A stretch of DNA of 64,000 nucleotides from Pedobacter sp. Leaf250 (GCF_920984735.1 NZ_CAKLBU010000003.1:186001-250000); one strand, 5' to 3'; shown: positions 8,611-17,823, counted from the stretch's first letter. Notes: generated by a model from the sequence alone, not told the origin. Made by a program: numbers and translations.

Positions 8611-9995
8611 TGCATCAAGATAAAACTATAAGCGTATTGAAAATATTTTTGATCGCTGTATTAACCACGGCACTTTTCTCCTGCCGCAAATATGTAGAAG
8701 ATGTTCCGGTTCAAGGGCAACGGGTGCTGGTATATACAAACGACTACCGTTTATTAATGAACAATATTAACGATTCGGGCATCGGTTGTGGGCTCCCGGC
8801 AATTTTGGGGAGCGATGATGTAAGTTTCAATGATCCTGCTGTTCAACAGGATATATCCTTTGATCCATCGAGAGTTGCTGCCTATACCTGGCGAAAACCA
8901 TTTTACACAGATAAAACTGACGATTTTGACTGGAACACCATGTATAAGGCCCTTTATACATTCAATACCGTGATCGCAGGTGTTTTAGATAGTAAAGGCG
9001 GTACACCCGATGAACGAAATGCCATTTACGCTGAAGGACTCGTTCAGCGTGCTTTCACTTATTTTACCTTGGTTAATTCCTATTCAAAACAATATGACCA
9101 GGCCACGGCAGACCAGGATCCTGGTGTTCCGCTATTGTTGGAAGCCAAACTTTTTGTGAATCTTAAAAGAGCCACGGTAGCCGAAGTATATACGCAGATC
9201 TTAAAAGATCTTGAGATTTCTATACCATTGATACCCATCAACCAGGTCAACTCTGTAAAACCCAATCGTGCAGCTGCCTACGCTTTGCTCGCCAAGGTTT
9301 ATCTCAACATGCGCCGGTATGGATCGGCTTTGGATGCCGCAGAAAAATCGACTGCACTTTTTGGCGAACTGACAGATTATAATCAGTTTATCACTGTCGC
9401 TTTTCCAAACCTGTTGCAAAACAAGGAAGTGCTCCTGCGTAAAGTTCCAAGAATCAGTTATGGAGCGCTACAGTTAAGCACTGATCTGCTTACTTTACTT
9501 GGTACCAAGGATCTCAGGTATACGCTATTCACCAGACCGGGAAACGCCACAAATTTTTATCCAAACTTTTCGGGAAGAGGTTTTTTTGCAGGGGCAGGGG
9601 TAGATCCGGCATCTGTGGGGCTAACGACAAGTGATACTTGGTTAATAAGAGCCGAGTGTCTGGCACGCCTGGGGCAAACAGACCCTGCGGTGAAAATACT
9701 AAACGATCTCCGCAAGTTCCGGTTCAAACCCGCAGATTTTACATCACTTACTGCGGCAAATAGCCAGCAGGCCCTGCAGCTAGTCATTGACGAACGCAGG
9801 AGGGAATTTTTTGGTACAGGGCTTAGATGGTTTGACCAGAAAAGATTAAATAAAGATGCTCTTTTTGCGAAACCGCTCATCAGGACATTTGCCGGAGAGA
9901 CTTACACATTGCTTCCGAATAGCAATGGATACGTTTTTCCGTTTTCTTCTATCATCGTTAACCAGAATCCCGAAATTATTCAAAACCCGGAGTAA
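8610..9995 (+). CDS. Short SusD/RagB-family surface lipoprotein
   Basis: 461 residues, shorter than the 500-600 usual for the family. A lipoprotein signal ends in LFSCRK (Cys about 25). SusD features include a TPR-like helical region (ALYTFNTVIAGVLD, YAEGLVQRAFTYFTLVNSYS, AAAYALLAKVYLNMRRYGSALDAA) and the C-terminal ERRREFFGTGLRWFDQKRL motif. It shares a TAATG stop/start with the SusC gene, so the two are translationally coupled and would form a lid-and-barrel import complex in the outer membrane. The short form is frequent in FecI/FecR-controlled pairs without carbohydrate enzymes, so the cargo need not be a sugar. Confidence 0.9.
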   Translation: MHQDKTISVLKIFLIAVLTTALFSCRKYVEDVPVQGQRVLVYTNDYRLLMNNINDSGIGCGLPAILGSDDVSFNDPAVQQDISFDPSRVAAYTWRKPFYTDKTDDFDWNTMYKALYTFNTVIAGVLDSKGGTPDERNAIYAEGLVQRAFTYFTLVNSYSKQYDQATADQDPGVPLLLEAKLFVNLKRATVAEVYTQILKDLEISIPLIPINQVNSVKPNRAAAYALLAKVYLNMRRYGSALDAAEKSTALFGELTDYNQFITVAFPNLLQNKEVLLRKVPRISYGALQLSTDLLTLLGTKDLRYTLFTRPGNATNFYPNFSGRGFFAGAGVDPASVGLTTSDTWLIRAECLARLGQTDPAVKILNDLRKFRFKPADFTSLTAANSQQALQLVIDERRREFFGTGLRWFDQKRLNKDALFAKPLIRTFAGETYTLLPNSNGYVFPFSSIIVNQNPEIIQNPE

Positions 9996-10067
9996 ATAAA
10001 GGTATCAGGTTTTATCTGTGGGTATGTAAACATAGATAAAGGATACTTATGTCCAAAAATCAGAATT

Positions 10068-10988
10068 ATGAAACAAAGTATAGTAAAAATAGAACATCTG
10101 TCACATCGTTACAGCAGTAGCTGGGCGATACGGGATATTAATATAGAAATCTCCGACTTTGGTATCGTAGGCTTGCTGGGATCAAATGGGGCAGGTAAAT
10201 CCACTACGATGAATATCCTCTGCGGATCACTAAATCAAACAGAAGGATCGGTGTATATTAACGGTATCAATTTCAGGGACGACCCCATGCAGGCTAAGAT
10301 GGAAATTGGATTTCTTCCACAAAATCCACCTTTGTACCTGGACTTAACGGTTGATGAGTACCTGAATTATTGTGCATCACTTAGAAACATGTCTGGCAAG
10401 ATCAAAAAAGATGCTGTGGAAGAGGCAAAAGACCGTTGCGGCATCAGCCACTTCAGTAGCCGTTTGCTAAAAAACCTTTCCGGAGGGTACCGCCAACGTG
10501 TCGGAATCGCTCAGGCGATTGTTCATCGGCCGAATGTACTGGTTTTAGATGAACCAACGAATGGCTTGGATCCAAATCAAATTATTGAAGTACGTTCACT
10601 AATCAGAGAAATAGCGAAAGACAGGGTAGTAATTTTTTCATCCCATATACTCTCTGAGGTTCAGTTGCTGTGCAGGGATATCAAAATGATCGAAAACGGC
10701 AAAATAGTTTTCGAGGATACTATGGATGCTTTCAACAACTACATCGAACCCCACAGTATGCTGGTTCATTTGAACAATATGCCCAATATCGCGGAACTCG
10801 AGGCTATTCAGGGGATCATGAGGGTTGAATTACTCAATGACAGGCTTGTTCGCCTCTTTTTTAGTGGAGAGCCTGAAATTACGGAGACGATCGTAACTCA
10901 AAGCGTAAATAAGGGTTGGCGTTTACAGGAAATCAGTCTTGAAAAAAACTCGGTCGAGGAAATATTTAAACAACTTTCACAACATTAA
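10068..10988 (+). CDS. ABC transporter ATP-binding protein (GldA-like)
   Basis: 306 residues. Walker A LLGSNGAGKST lies near residue 40, the Q-loop in GFLPQNPPLY, the signature LSGGYRQRVGIAQA near 140, Walker B VLVLDEPTNGLDP near 165 and the switch His in FSSHILSE near 195. The C-terminal ~90 residues match the extension of ABC-2 export ATPases of the GldA/NatA type. It starts 72 bases after the SusD stop, and the partner permease follows 18 bases downstream. Together they would form an inner-membrane ABC-2 complex. The resemblance to gliding-motility GldA is by family only; no other gld gene is in the window. Confidence 0.93.
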   Translation: MKQSIVKIEHLSHRYSSSWAIRDINIEISDFGIVGLLGSNGAGKSTTMNILCGSLNQTEGSVYINGINFRDDPMQAKMEIGFLPQNPPLYLDLTVDEYLNYCASLRNMSGKIKKDAVEEAKDRCGISHFSSRLLKNLSGGYRQRVGIAQAIVHRPNVLVLDEPTNGLDPNQIIEVRSLIREIAKDRVVIFSSHILSEVQLLCRDIKMIENGKIVFEDTMDAFNNYIEPHSMLVHLNNMPNIAELEAIQGIMRVELLNDRLVRLFFSGEPEITETIVTQSVNKGWRLQEISLEKNSVEEIFKQLSQH

Positions 10989-11006
10989 TCCCTTAACATA
11001 TTCTTA

Positions 11007-13307
11007 ATGAAAACAATATTCAGAATCGCCAGAACAGAGTTGAAGCTGCTTTTTTATTCTCCAATTGCGTGGTTCCTTATCATCATCTTTATGGTCCAAT
11101 GTGGAGTCGTATACATGAAAGGGCTAGGGGACATCGTACAAATGCAAGACAGTGGATACAAGATGCCTTTTAGCATCATCGCCTCGATCTTCTCCGGAGC
11201 AAACGGCGTTTTTTCTACGGTAATGGGAAACCTCTACCTTTATCTTCCGCTATTGACGATGGGGCTGATTAGCCGTGAGACCAGTAGTGGGACCATAAAA
11301 CTCTTATATTCTTCTCCTATCCGTGTAAGGGACATTGTTTTGGGGAAGTTTACGGCCATGATGGCTATGAGTCTGTTGATGATAGGCATTGTTGCGGCAT
11401 ATATCATCATCAGCTGCTTTTTTGTAAAATCACCTGATATCGGAATGCTTCTCAGTGGCTTGTTGGGCCTGTTTTTATTATTGTGTGCATATTCAGCCAT
11501 TGGCATATTTATGTCTTCGCTTACAACCTACCAGATAGTCGCTGCAGTATGCACTTTTGTAACCTTTGGAATTTTATATAATGTTTCCGGGCTTTGGAAG
11601 GGTATTCCGTTTTTAAGGGATGTAACCTATTTTTTATCTGTAGCAGGCCGTACCGACTGGATGCTCGCAGGATTGATTACCAGTAACGGGATAATATATT
11701 TTCTCGCAATCGTATTCCTTTTCCTGAGTTTAACGATCTACAAGTTGAAATCAGGAATGGAAACCACTTCTGCGTCAGCAAAAGTGCTGCGGTACAGCTT
11801 AATTGTGATCACTACTATTGCAATCGGATACATCAGTTCCATTCCCCAGTTAATCATTTATTTCGATGTGACAACTAATAAAACCAATACCCTTAAACCT
11901 TCAACTCAGCAGATTATTCGTGAACTTGGAGATGAACCCTTAGAAGTTACCGGATATATGAATCTATTTGGCGGCTTTATGGAAGATGGAAATCCTGAAT
12001 CGTACCAGAAAAATATTAATCAATGGTTGCCTTATGTCCGTTTCAAACATAATATCGAACTTAAAACGGTGATGTATTATGACACGCTTGCGCAAGGTGG
12101 CGGCATTATGAACGCTAATAAAGGTAAAACTCTTGCTCAGGTAGCTGCAAAGGTGGCTGAAAATGTGAACCTCAACCTCGACGATTTCAAAACCCCGGAA
12201 GAAATCCGAAAAAATATTGACCTTTCAAAGGAGCCCAATTTCTACATCATGCAGTTAAAATATAAGGGGCGCAAAACTTTTTTACGGGTTTTTCCTGATA
12301 ACGATCACTGGCCGTCTGAAACCGAAGTTTCAGCTGCCTTGAAAAGGCTGCTTCAGGCAAAAATGCCCAGAATTCTTTTTGCAACAGGAGAACTGGAGCG
12401 GAATATTAATAAAATTGGCGATCGGGAATACCAGGCCCTTACCAATCTTAAAACTTTTCGAAGTTCTTTGTTGAATCAAGGTTTTGATGTGGATACCATC
12501 GCCCTGTCGAGCACAGCCGTTCCACAAGGAATTTCTGCGCTGGTGGTTGCAGATCCGAAAGTTGCGCTTAATTCTTCAGCATTGAAAAATTTGCAGACAT
12601 ACATTGATAACGGCGGAAACTTAATGTTATCGGGAGAACCGGGGAAACAAAGTATTCTGAATCCGATTCTGCAGCAAATGGGCGTTCAGTTTATGCAGGG
12701 TACCATTGTTCAGCAGAGTAAGCAGCTTCAGCCTGATCTCGCCGCACCTTTTCTAACAGGAGCAGCTGCAGGGATGTTTCTGCCATTGGCAAAAGTGCAT
12801 CAGGATAGTATCGTGGTGTCTATGCCATCAGCTGGAGCACTTTCCTTCGAGAATCACAGTGATTTTGTTATCAATCCCTTATTGGTAACCGACCCGGGCA
12901 AAAGCTGGCTAAAAAGAGATAAGTTTTTGAATGACTCGGCAGTGGTTGAATTCGAGCCGGCAAAAGGCGACCTAAAGAAGTCCCTGCCACTTGCGCTAAG
13001 CTTAAGGAGGAATGTAAAAGGTAAAGATCAGCGCATTATTGTTCTTTCTGATGCAGACCTAATGTCCAATGCAGAGCTAAACCGCTTTAATATGAGGACA
13101 GCAAATTTCGTGTTCAATACCGGACTATTCAGTTGGTTGAGTTATGGCGCATTCCCGATAAGCAGCTTTAGGCCTTCGCCGCAGGATACCGTTCTTTTCT
13201 TAGCAAAAGATCAGGTTAAATTAATCAGAATAATACTGCTATGGGTAGTACCGGGTATGTTGTTGGCCTGTGGCAGTTTGATATTAATTCGTAGAAAAAG
13301 AAAATAA
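11007..13307 (+). CDS. Fused ABC-2 permease / GldG-like protein
   Basis: 766 residues that look like GldF and GldG joined. Residues 1-250 form six membrane helices of an ABC-2 permease (TSSGTIKLLYSSPIRVRDIVLGKF is the cytoplasmic loop). Helix seven at about 262-285 starts the GldG-like half, a large periplasmic domain (300-725) related to the IFT52/GldG fold (LLFATGELERNINKIGDREY; GGNLMLSGEPGKQSILNPIL; QRIIVLSDADLMSN). A final helix at 738-760 and the basic tail RRKRK end it. The fold recurs in proteins that assemble surface machinery, so export or mechanical coupling across the envelope is plausible. Only two bases separate its stop from the next gene. Confidence 0.85.
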   Translation: MKTIFRIARTELKLLFYSPIAWFLIIIFMVQCGVVYMKGLGDIVQMQDSGYKMPFSIIASIFSGANGVFSTVMGNLYLYLPLLTMGLISRETSSGTIKLLYSSPIRVRDIVLGKFTAMMAMSLLMIGIVAAYIIISCFFVKSPDIGMLLSGLLGLFLLLCAYSAIGIFMSSLTTYQIVAAVCTFVTFGILYNVSGLWKGIPFLRDVTYFLSVAGRTDWMLAGLITSNGIIYFLAIVFLFLSLTIYKLKSGMETTSASAKVLRYSLIVITTIAIGYISSIPQLIIYFDVTTNKTNTLKPSTQQIIRELGDEPLEVTGYMNLFGGFMEDGNPESYQKNINQWLPYVRFKHNIELKTVMYYDTLAQGGGIMNANKGKTLAQVAAKVAENVNLNLDDFKTPEEIRKNIDLSKEPNFYIMQLKYKGRKTFLRVFPDNDHWPSETEVSAALKRLLQAKMPRILFATGELERNINKIGDREYQALTNLKTFRSSLLNQGFDVDTIALSSTAVPQGISALVVADPKVALNSSALKNLQTYIDNGGNLMLSGEPGKQSILNPILQQMGVQFMQGTIVQQSKQLQPDLAAPFLTGAAAGMFLPLAKVHQDSIVVSMPSAGALSFENHSDFVINPLLVTDPGKSWLKRDKFLNDSAVVEFEPAKGDLKKSLPLALSLRRNVKGKDQRIIVLSDADLMSNAELNRFNMRTANFVFNTGLFSWLSYGAFPISSFRPSPQDTVLFLAKDQVKLIRIILLWVVPGMLLACGSLILIRRKRK

Positions 13308-13309
13308 CT

Positions 13310-14656
13310 ATGTCTTTTCAAACCGATCAGCAAACATTGGATGACCTGAATATATTTGGCCGTCCAGGTCAGAAGTCTATTTTCGAAATCTTTAATAAAA
13401 CGAAGACTCGAGGAGGAGCAGGTGTCATGGAGGAAATGTTTCGCTCGCCACTTACAGATGCGCAGAAAATAAATAGTAGGGCCGCCATTATCCAATACCT
13501 GCAATTATCCGGAGGGGATTTTCCGATAAGTCTGGATCATTTCGATCCGATCGAATCTTATATTAGGATGAAGGATGAACGGACCAAATTGTCGGCTAAG
13601 GAAGATTCGCTCACTTCGCGGATCAATAACTTAGTTGCCCTAGACTCGGATACAGCTTTAATTCATCAGGGAATTGCTGCTTTGATTAAATTGCTTGGAC
13701 AACTACGCGATTTTCTCAAACTTCAGGAGACGGTATTCGAACATCCATTTGCAGACAGGTTTAGTGTTATTGCAAATATTTTAAACGACCCAGATTTTTT
13801 TACCATTCTGCAATCGCACAGCGGACGAGCCCCGTCCACCAGGGAATTCATTGCTTATGACGAATTTTTTAGATTCCTTCACAGAGAAGAGGTTTTCCTC
13901 GTCCTTGATTTTGTGTATCAGCTGGATGCCTATTTTGCGATCGCTAAAGTAGCGACGGAAAGGAAATTTGTATTTGCGAATGCCTTACCAATGGACAGGA
14001 GGGTTTTGGATGTGCAGGGATTCTTTCATCCCCATATAGATCGGGCTGTAGCCAATTCCATCGGGATGCGAAGCGATCTTAATGTGGTGTTCCTGACTGG
14101 CGCTAACATGGCAGGTAAATCGACTTTCATGAAGTCTTTCAGTATAGCGCTTTTTCTTGCGCACATGGGTTTTCCTGTTCCGGCCGAAAAAATGGACTTT
14201 TCCGTACTGGACGGAATGTATACCACCATCAACCTGCCTGATAACCTCGGGATGGGTGCGAGTCATTTTTATGCAGAAGTTTTAAGAGTGAAAAAAATTG
14301 CAGCTGAATTAAAATCCGGTAAAAACCTCTTTGTGCTTTTCGATGAAATGTTCCGCGGCACAAATGTAAAAGATGCCTGTGAGGCAACTATCGCCTTTAC
14401 TCAGGCATTTTCGCTTAAACGAAATAGTATGTTTGTGATTTCTACCCACATCATCGAAGCCGGAGAGGTTTTAATGGAAAGATGCAATGGTATCAATTTC
14501 ATTTATTTACCCACAAGCATGCAGGAAAATATGCCCTCGTATTCTTATAAGATACAGCAAGGGCTGACTGCAGATAGACACGGACTTTTAATTATTATGA
14601 ATGAAGGAATTTTGGAAATTCTAGAATCTGGACTGGAGCAGAATAAAAAAGGCTGA
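13310..14656 (+). CDS. MutS-like ATPase A (core plus ATPase domain only)
   Basis: 448 residues, about half the length of DNA-repair MutS. Residues 1-80 resemble the start of MutS domain III (LDDLNIFG... GSIFEIFNK-type lever motif, MFRSPLTDAQKINSR). The ATPase domain follows with Walker A LTGANMAGKST (about 261-271), the MutS-type signature loop GMGASHFYAEVLRVKKI (about 315-331), Walker B LFVLFDEMFRGTN (about 340-352) and the H-loop STHIIEAGEVL. The mismatch-recognition domain (Phe-X-Glu), connector, Smr and C-terminal helix-turn-helix are missing. The family makes ATP-gated dimer clamps; a role in mismatch repair is unlikely. Its nearest relative here is the next gene, one base downstream, suggesting a heterodimer. 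Real function unknown. Confidence 0.85.
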   Translation: MSFQTDQQTLDDLNIFGRPGQKSIFEIFNKTKTRGGAGVMEEMFRSPLTDAQKINSRAAIIQYLQLSGGDFPISLDHFDPIESYIRMKDERTKLSAKEDSLTSRINNLVALDSDTALIHQGIAALIKLLGQLRDFLKLQETVFEHPFADRFSVIANILNDPDFFTILQSHSGRAPSTREFIAYDEFFRFLHREEVFLVLDFVYQLDAYFAIAKVATERKFVFANALPMDRRVLDVQGFFHPHIDRAVANSIGMRSDLNVVFLTGANMAGKSTFMKSFSIALFLAHMGFPVPAEKMDFSVLDGMYTTINLPDNLGMGASHFYAEVLRVKKIAAELKSGKNLFVLFDEMFRGTNVKDACEATIAFTQAFSLKRNSMFVISTHIIEAGEVLMERCNGINFIYLPTSMQENMPSYSYKIQQGLTADRHGLLIIMNEGILEILESGLEQNKKG

Positions 14657-14657
14657 T

Positions 14658-15980
14658 ATGAGTTTTATAATAGACAAACAAACCCGGAATGATCTTAACT
14701 TATCGGGTAAATACAGATCCGGTTCAATATTCAGTTTATTTAACAAGGTAAAGACTGCAGGCGGAGAAAAACTTCTTCAGCAAATGTTTAATGCCCCATT
14801 TACAGACACTGAAAATATCAATAAACGCAGTGGGATTTTTCAGTACATACAACACAGTGGTTTAGACTTTCCATTCAATAGCAATCAGTTTAAGGACGCA
14901 GAAGACTACTTAGCCGAAGAGAATAATGATTTCTATTTTATCTCATTTGTTAAAGTTTACAGCAAAAAAATTAGAGGGGTTCTTTTACGAGAGCAGCAGT
15001 ATGACAATCTTATACGGGGTTTAGCTGCTATGCTTTCCATCCTGAATACCACAAATGCTTTTTTGAATAAATACAGAGATCGACCTTCTTATCCGCTGGA
15101 TGACCTGATGACCAACTTTAGGACGGTTCTTGAGGATACGCGTTTAGGTAAGCTAATTGGAAATGAAGTGCTAAACGAAATGCCGCTATATCAGATTGCA
15201 GAGTTTGACTTTATGTTGAGACAGCGCTTACGGAAAGAAATGTTATTGCTATTGGAGACCCTATTCCATCTGGATGTTTACACTGCAGTAGCCAGAGTTG
15301 CCGAATTAAATAACTTTTCCTATGCGGAATCGGTAAAATCAACGGATAACATCATGGAAATCGATTCACTCCGCCATCCGGCGTTGCCCAAAGGTGTCGC
15401 CAATCACCTGCGTTTTGGTCAACCAGAAAACATGGTTTTTCTGACCGGAGCAAATATGGCCGGAAAATCTACACTCATGAAATCTTTTGGAATTGCTGTC
15501 TATCTGGCGCACCTTGGATTCCCGATTGCAGCAAAATCCATGCGCTTTTCAGTTAGAGATGGCCTGTTTTCCTCTATTAATATGGCAGATAATCTGGAAA
15601 TGGGACATAGCCACTTTTATGCGGAGGTTTTAAGGGTAAAGGAAGCAGCGGTTAATGTAGCCTCGGGGAAAAGTTTTGTGGTCCTTTTTGATGAACTTTT
15701 CAAAGGCACCAATGTTAAGGATGCTTATGATGGAACCTTACTGGTTACCAAGGCTTTTTCGAAGTATCAAACCGCTGTCTTCATCATTTCCACTCATATC
15801 ATTGAAGTTGGTGAAGAACTCAGAAAAAGTAACGGGGACATACAGTTTAAGTATTTACCTACCATCATGAACGGTACTATACCCAACTATACTTATTTGC
15901 TAAAAGACGGAATCACCTCTGACCGCCAGGGAATGCTTATTATAGAAAATGAAGGTATTCTCCAACTTTTAAAAGACTAA
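14658..15980 (+). CDS. MutS-like ATPase B, tandem paralogue of the preceding gene
   Basis: 440 residues with the same plan as its neighbour: N-terminus MSFIIDKQTRNDLNLSGKY aligned to MSFQTDQQTLDDLNIFGRP, the MFNAPFTDTENINKRS segment, Walker A LTGANMAGKST (about 260-270), signature loop MGHSHFYAEVLRVKEA, Walker B LFDELFKGTN (about 341-350) and H-loop STHIIEVGEEL. Both copies keep every ATPase motif, so both sites should be active. Divergence is strong outside the ATPase core, which points to an old duplication with separate roles, as in MutS heterodimers. It starts one base after the previous stop, so it is probably translationally coupled. No DNA-recognition domain is visible. Confidence 0.85.
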   Translation: MSFIIDKQTRNDLNLSGKYRSGSIFSLFNKVKTAGGEKLLQQMFNAPFTDTENINKRSGIFQYIQHSGLDFPFNSNQFKDAEDYLAEENNDFYFISFVKVYSKKIRGVLLREQQYDNLIRGLAAMLSILNTTNAFLNKYRDRPSYPLDDLMTNFRTVLEDTRLGKLIGNEVLNEMPLYQIAEFDFMLRQRLRKEMLLLLETLFHLDVYTAVARVAELNNFSYAESVKSTDNIMEIDSLRHPALPKGVANHLRFGQPENMVFLTGANMAGKSTLMKSFGIAVYLAHLGFPIAAKSMRFSVRDGLFSSINMADNLEMGHSHFYAEVLRVKEAAVNVASGKSFVVLFDELFKGTNVKDAYDGTLLVTKAFSKYQTAVFIISTHIIEVGEELRKSNGDIQFKYLPTIMNGTIPNYTYLLKDGITSDRQGMLIIENEGILQLLKD

Positions 15981-15995
15981 TCACTTACACGGAAA

Positions 15996-17174
15996 ATGAA
16001 AAATAACAGATTAATCCCATTTCGTAGCGCACTGATCGCGTGCTTGCTCATGCTTTTTTTGTACCCAGATGTTTTAGCTCAAAAAAAGCTAACTAAACTG
16101 CAAGCTGAGAATGCGGCACAGAAAGAATGGAATGAAGAGAAAAAAAGACTTTTACCTGCTGCTGAACGTGCCTGGGGAGAGGGAGTAATCACTTTTGAAC
16201 AATATAAAATGGCGATTGCTTACCGCATTTTTGGTGCTAAACCTACCGGGGGACGGAGTCTGTATATTTCGCTGCATGGTGGTGGAAATGCTCCCGTTGC
16301 GGTTAATAATCAGCAGTGGGAAAATCAGAGAACGCTTTATAACATCAAGGAAGGATTAGTGGTGGTACCAAGAGCTCCGACTAATACCTGGAATTTGTGG
16401 CACGAGGATCATATTGACAATATGCTGGACTCTATAATCACATACGCGGTAATTTCCCAGGACGTTAATCCGGATAAAGTTTATATTCTTGGATACTCTG
16501 CGGGTGGAGATGGTGTGTTTCAGTTGGCACCCCGCATGGCCGATAGGTTTGCAGCAGCTTCCATGATGGCAGGACATCCCGGAGATGCTGATATGAGCAA
16601 CCTCAGAAATCTGCCCTTTTCCATATTTATGGGAGGCCTGGACTCCGCATACAACAGAAATACTTTAGCCGCCAGGTATAACGGAAAACTTGACAGCTTA
16701 CGTGCACAAGATCCGGGAGGCTATGTCCATGAGTTTCATTTATATCCCGATAAACCACACTGGATGGATAAAAGGGATACCATAGCAATCCCCTGGATGG
16801 CAAATTTTGTAAGAAACACGTTGCCAAAAAAGGTAATCTGGGTTCAGGACAACCGCCTGCAGCATCGCTTTTACTGGCTGTCTACCTCAATTCAAAAAAC
16901 AGCACCAGGAGAGAAAGCGGAGGTAGAAATTAAGGGTAACCAAATACTGGTTTCCAGAAATGATTTTAGCGAGCTTGAACTCAATCTCAACGATCAGCTG
17001 GTCGATCTGGATAAACCTGTAACTGTTATCATCGGCGGAAGAAAGGTTTTTGATAAGAAGATTGAGCGAAGCCTTGGGATTGTTAAGATTACAGTTGGAC
17101 AGTATCGCGATCCTCATATGATATTTAATGTCAAACTGCTCGTCAAAGCTAATCAGGTCAAAGAGGTAAATTAA
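15996..17174 (+). CDS. Secreted alpha/beta hydrolase (esterase/peptidase type)
   Basis: 392 residues with a signal peptide ending LAQKK (about residue 30). An alpha/beta-hydrolase core is recognised by the oxyanion-hole strand SLYISLHGGGNAP, the nucleophile elbow GYSAGGDG (Ser about 168), the acid strand IFMGGLDSAYN (Asp about 216) and the catalytic His in YPDKPHWMD (about 254). A C-terminal beta-rich domain of ~110 residues follows. Related proteins are depolymerase or feruloyl-esterase-like enzymes; the substrate cannot be named. It lies 15 bases after the second MutS-like gene and ends the operon, so it may process whatever the SusC/SusD pair imports or whatever the ABC complex exports. 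Confidence 0.8.
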   Translation: MKNNRLIPFRSALIACLLMLFLYPDVLAQKKLTKLQAENAAQKEWNEEKKRLLPAAERAWGEGVITFEQYKMAIAYRIFGAKPTGGRSLYISLHGGGNAPVAVNNQQWENQRTLYNIKEGLVVVPRAPTNTWNLWHEDHIDNMLDSIITYAVISQDVNPDKVYILGYSAGGDGVFQLAPRMADRFAAASMMAGHPGDADMSNLRNLPFSIFMGGLDSAYNRNTLAARYNGKLDSLRAQDPGGYVHEFHLYPDKPHWMDKRDTIAIPWMANFVRNTLPKKVIWVQDNRLQHRFYWLSTSIQKTAPGEKAEVEIKGNQILVSRNDFSELELNLNDQLVDLDKPVTVIIGGRKVFDKKIERSLGIVKITVGQYRDPHMIFNVKLLVKANQVKEVN

Positions 17175-17823
17175 GTGCTTCTGCCAGAGCTTATCAGTAG
17201 CTAGCTGGATTTAATTAAGCGGAATTTGCTTCAATGTCCTGAAAAAAGAATCCTAAAGACAGACTATAAACCTGGATCGGAGAAATATTTCAAAAGAAGT
17301 ACAACAAGCCATTACTTAGCTTTTTTCATGTCCAGTTTCATTAGATAGATTGTATCAGGGTCATTTTTAATAAGCGCTACAAAATTAGTTTTAGTTGGAT
17401 GATTGGTAAGGGGAGATGTCAGCTGGCGCTCCCCTCTATCATGAACCTGAAAACTTGAGGTTGTCGTTTATTTACTAATTTGCATATTATTGGTTCGCCG
17501 GATTTCTATGGATGAATAGGTTGATGCTTATTCTATTACTTATTATAAAACATCGGGCATGTTTATTGAAAAGAACACGCCAATTGAGAATAATTTCGAG
17601 TTTCATTGACCAATGGATAAACCAGAGTGGATTGACCCCACGTCACCGATATTAAAATTATTGTAAAGTTTTGTTTGCCTGTATATTAGTGAATTGGCGA
17701 GAAGGGGTCAGACAAATTGGTTTGTCCAGTATAGATTAATTTCTTCTATAAGTCCGGCTCTTGGTCGGCATCTTTGAATATGACCGTGATTATAAAAAGG
17801 CTGTCTTTTCAATATTTCTTAAG
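17175..17823. other. Gene-free stretch with decayed sequence
   Basis: About 650 bases between the convergent hydrolase and metal-ATPase genes. No credible ORF or RNA gene was found. It holds copy B of the 98-bp repeat. The minus-strand reading through copy B gives short peptide segments resembling the N-terminus of the chimeric ORF at 2393 (for example WGQSTLVYPL against WGQQSVVYPL), broken by a frameshift. The remainder is AT-rich and looks like relic DNA. Confidence 0.5.
17614..17711 (-). repeat. ~98-bp dispersed repeat, copy B
   Basis: On the minus strand it runs from CTGACCCC (17711-17704) through GGGGTCAA (17639-17632) to TGGTTTATCCA (17624-17614), matching copy A at 2411-2509 in order and spacing within one base. 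It is inverted relative to copy A and forms the right boundary of the sigma-factor-to-hydrolase block. Confidence 0.5.

Noticed and set aside
13310..15980. Calling the two MutS-like genes mutS mismatch-repair genes
   Set aside because: Length and missing mismatch-binding, connector and C-terminal domains rule out the standard repair protein; only the core and ATPase parts match.
2400..17720. Target-site duplication flanking the inverted repeats (CAAAT on both sides)
   Set aside because: The shared CAAAT is not flush with either repeat end and is expected by chance in AT-rich DNA.
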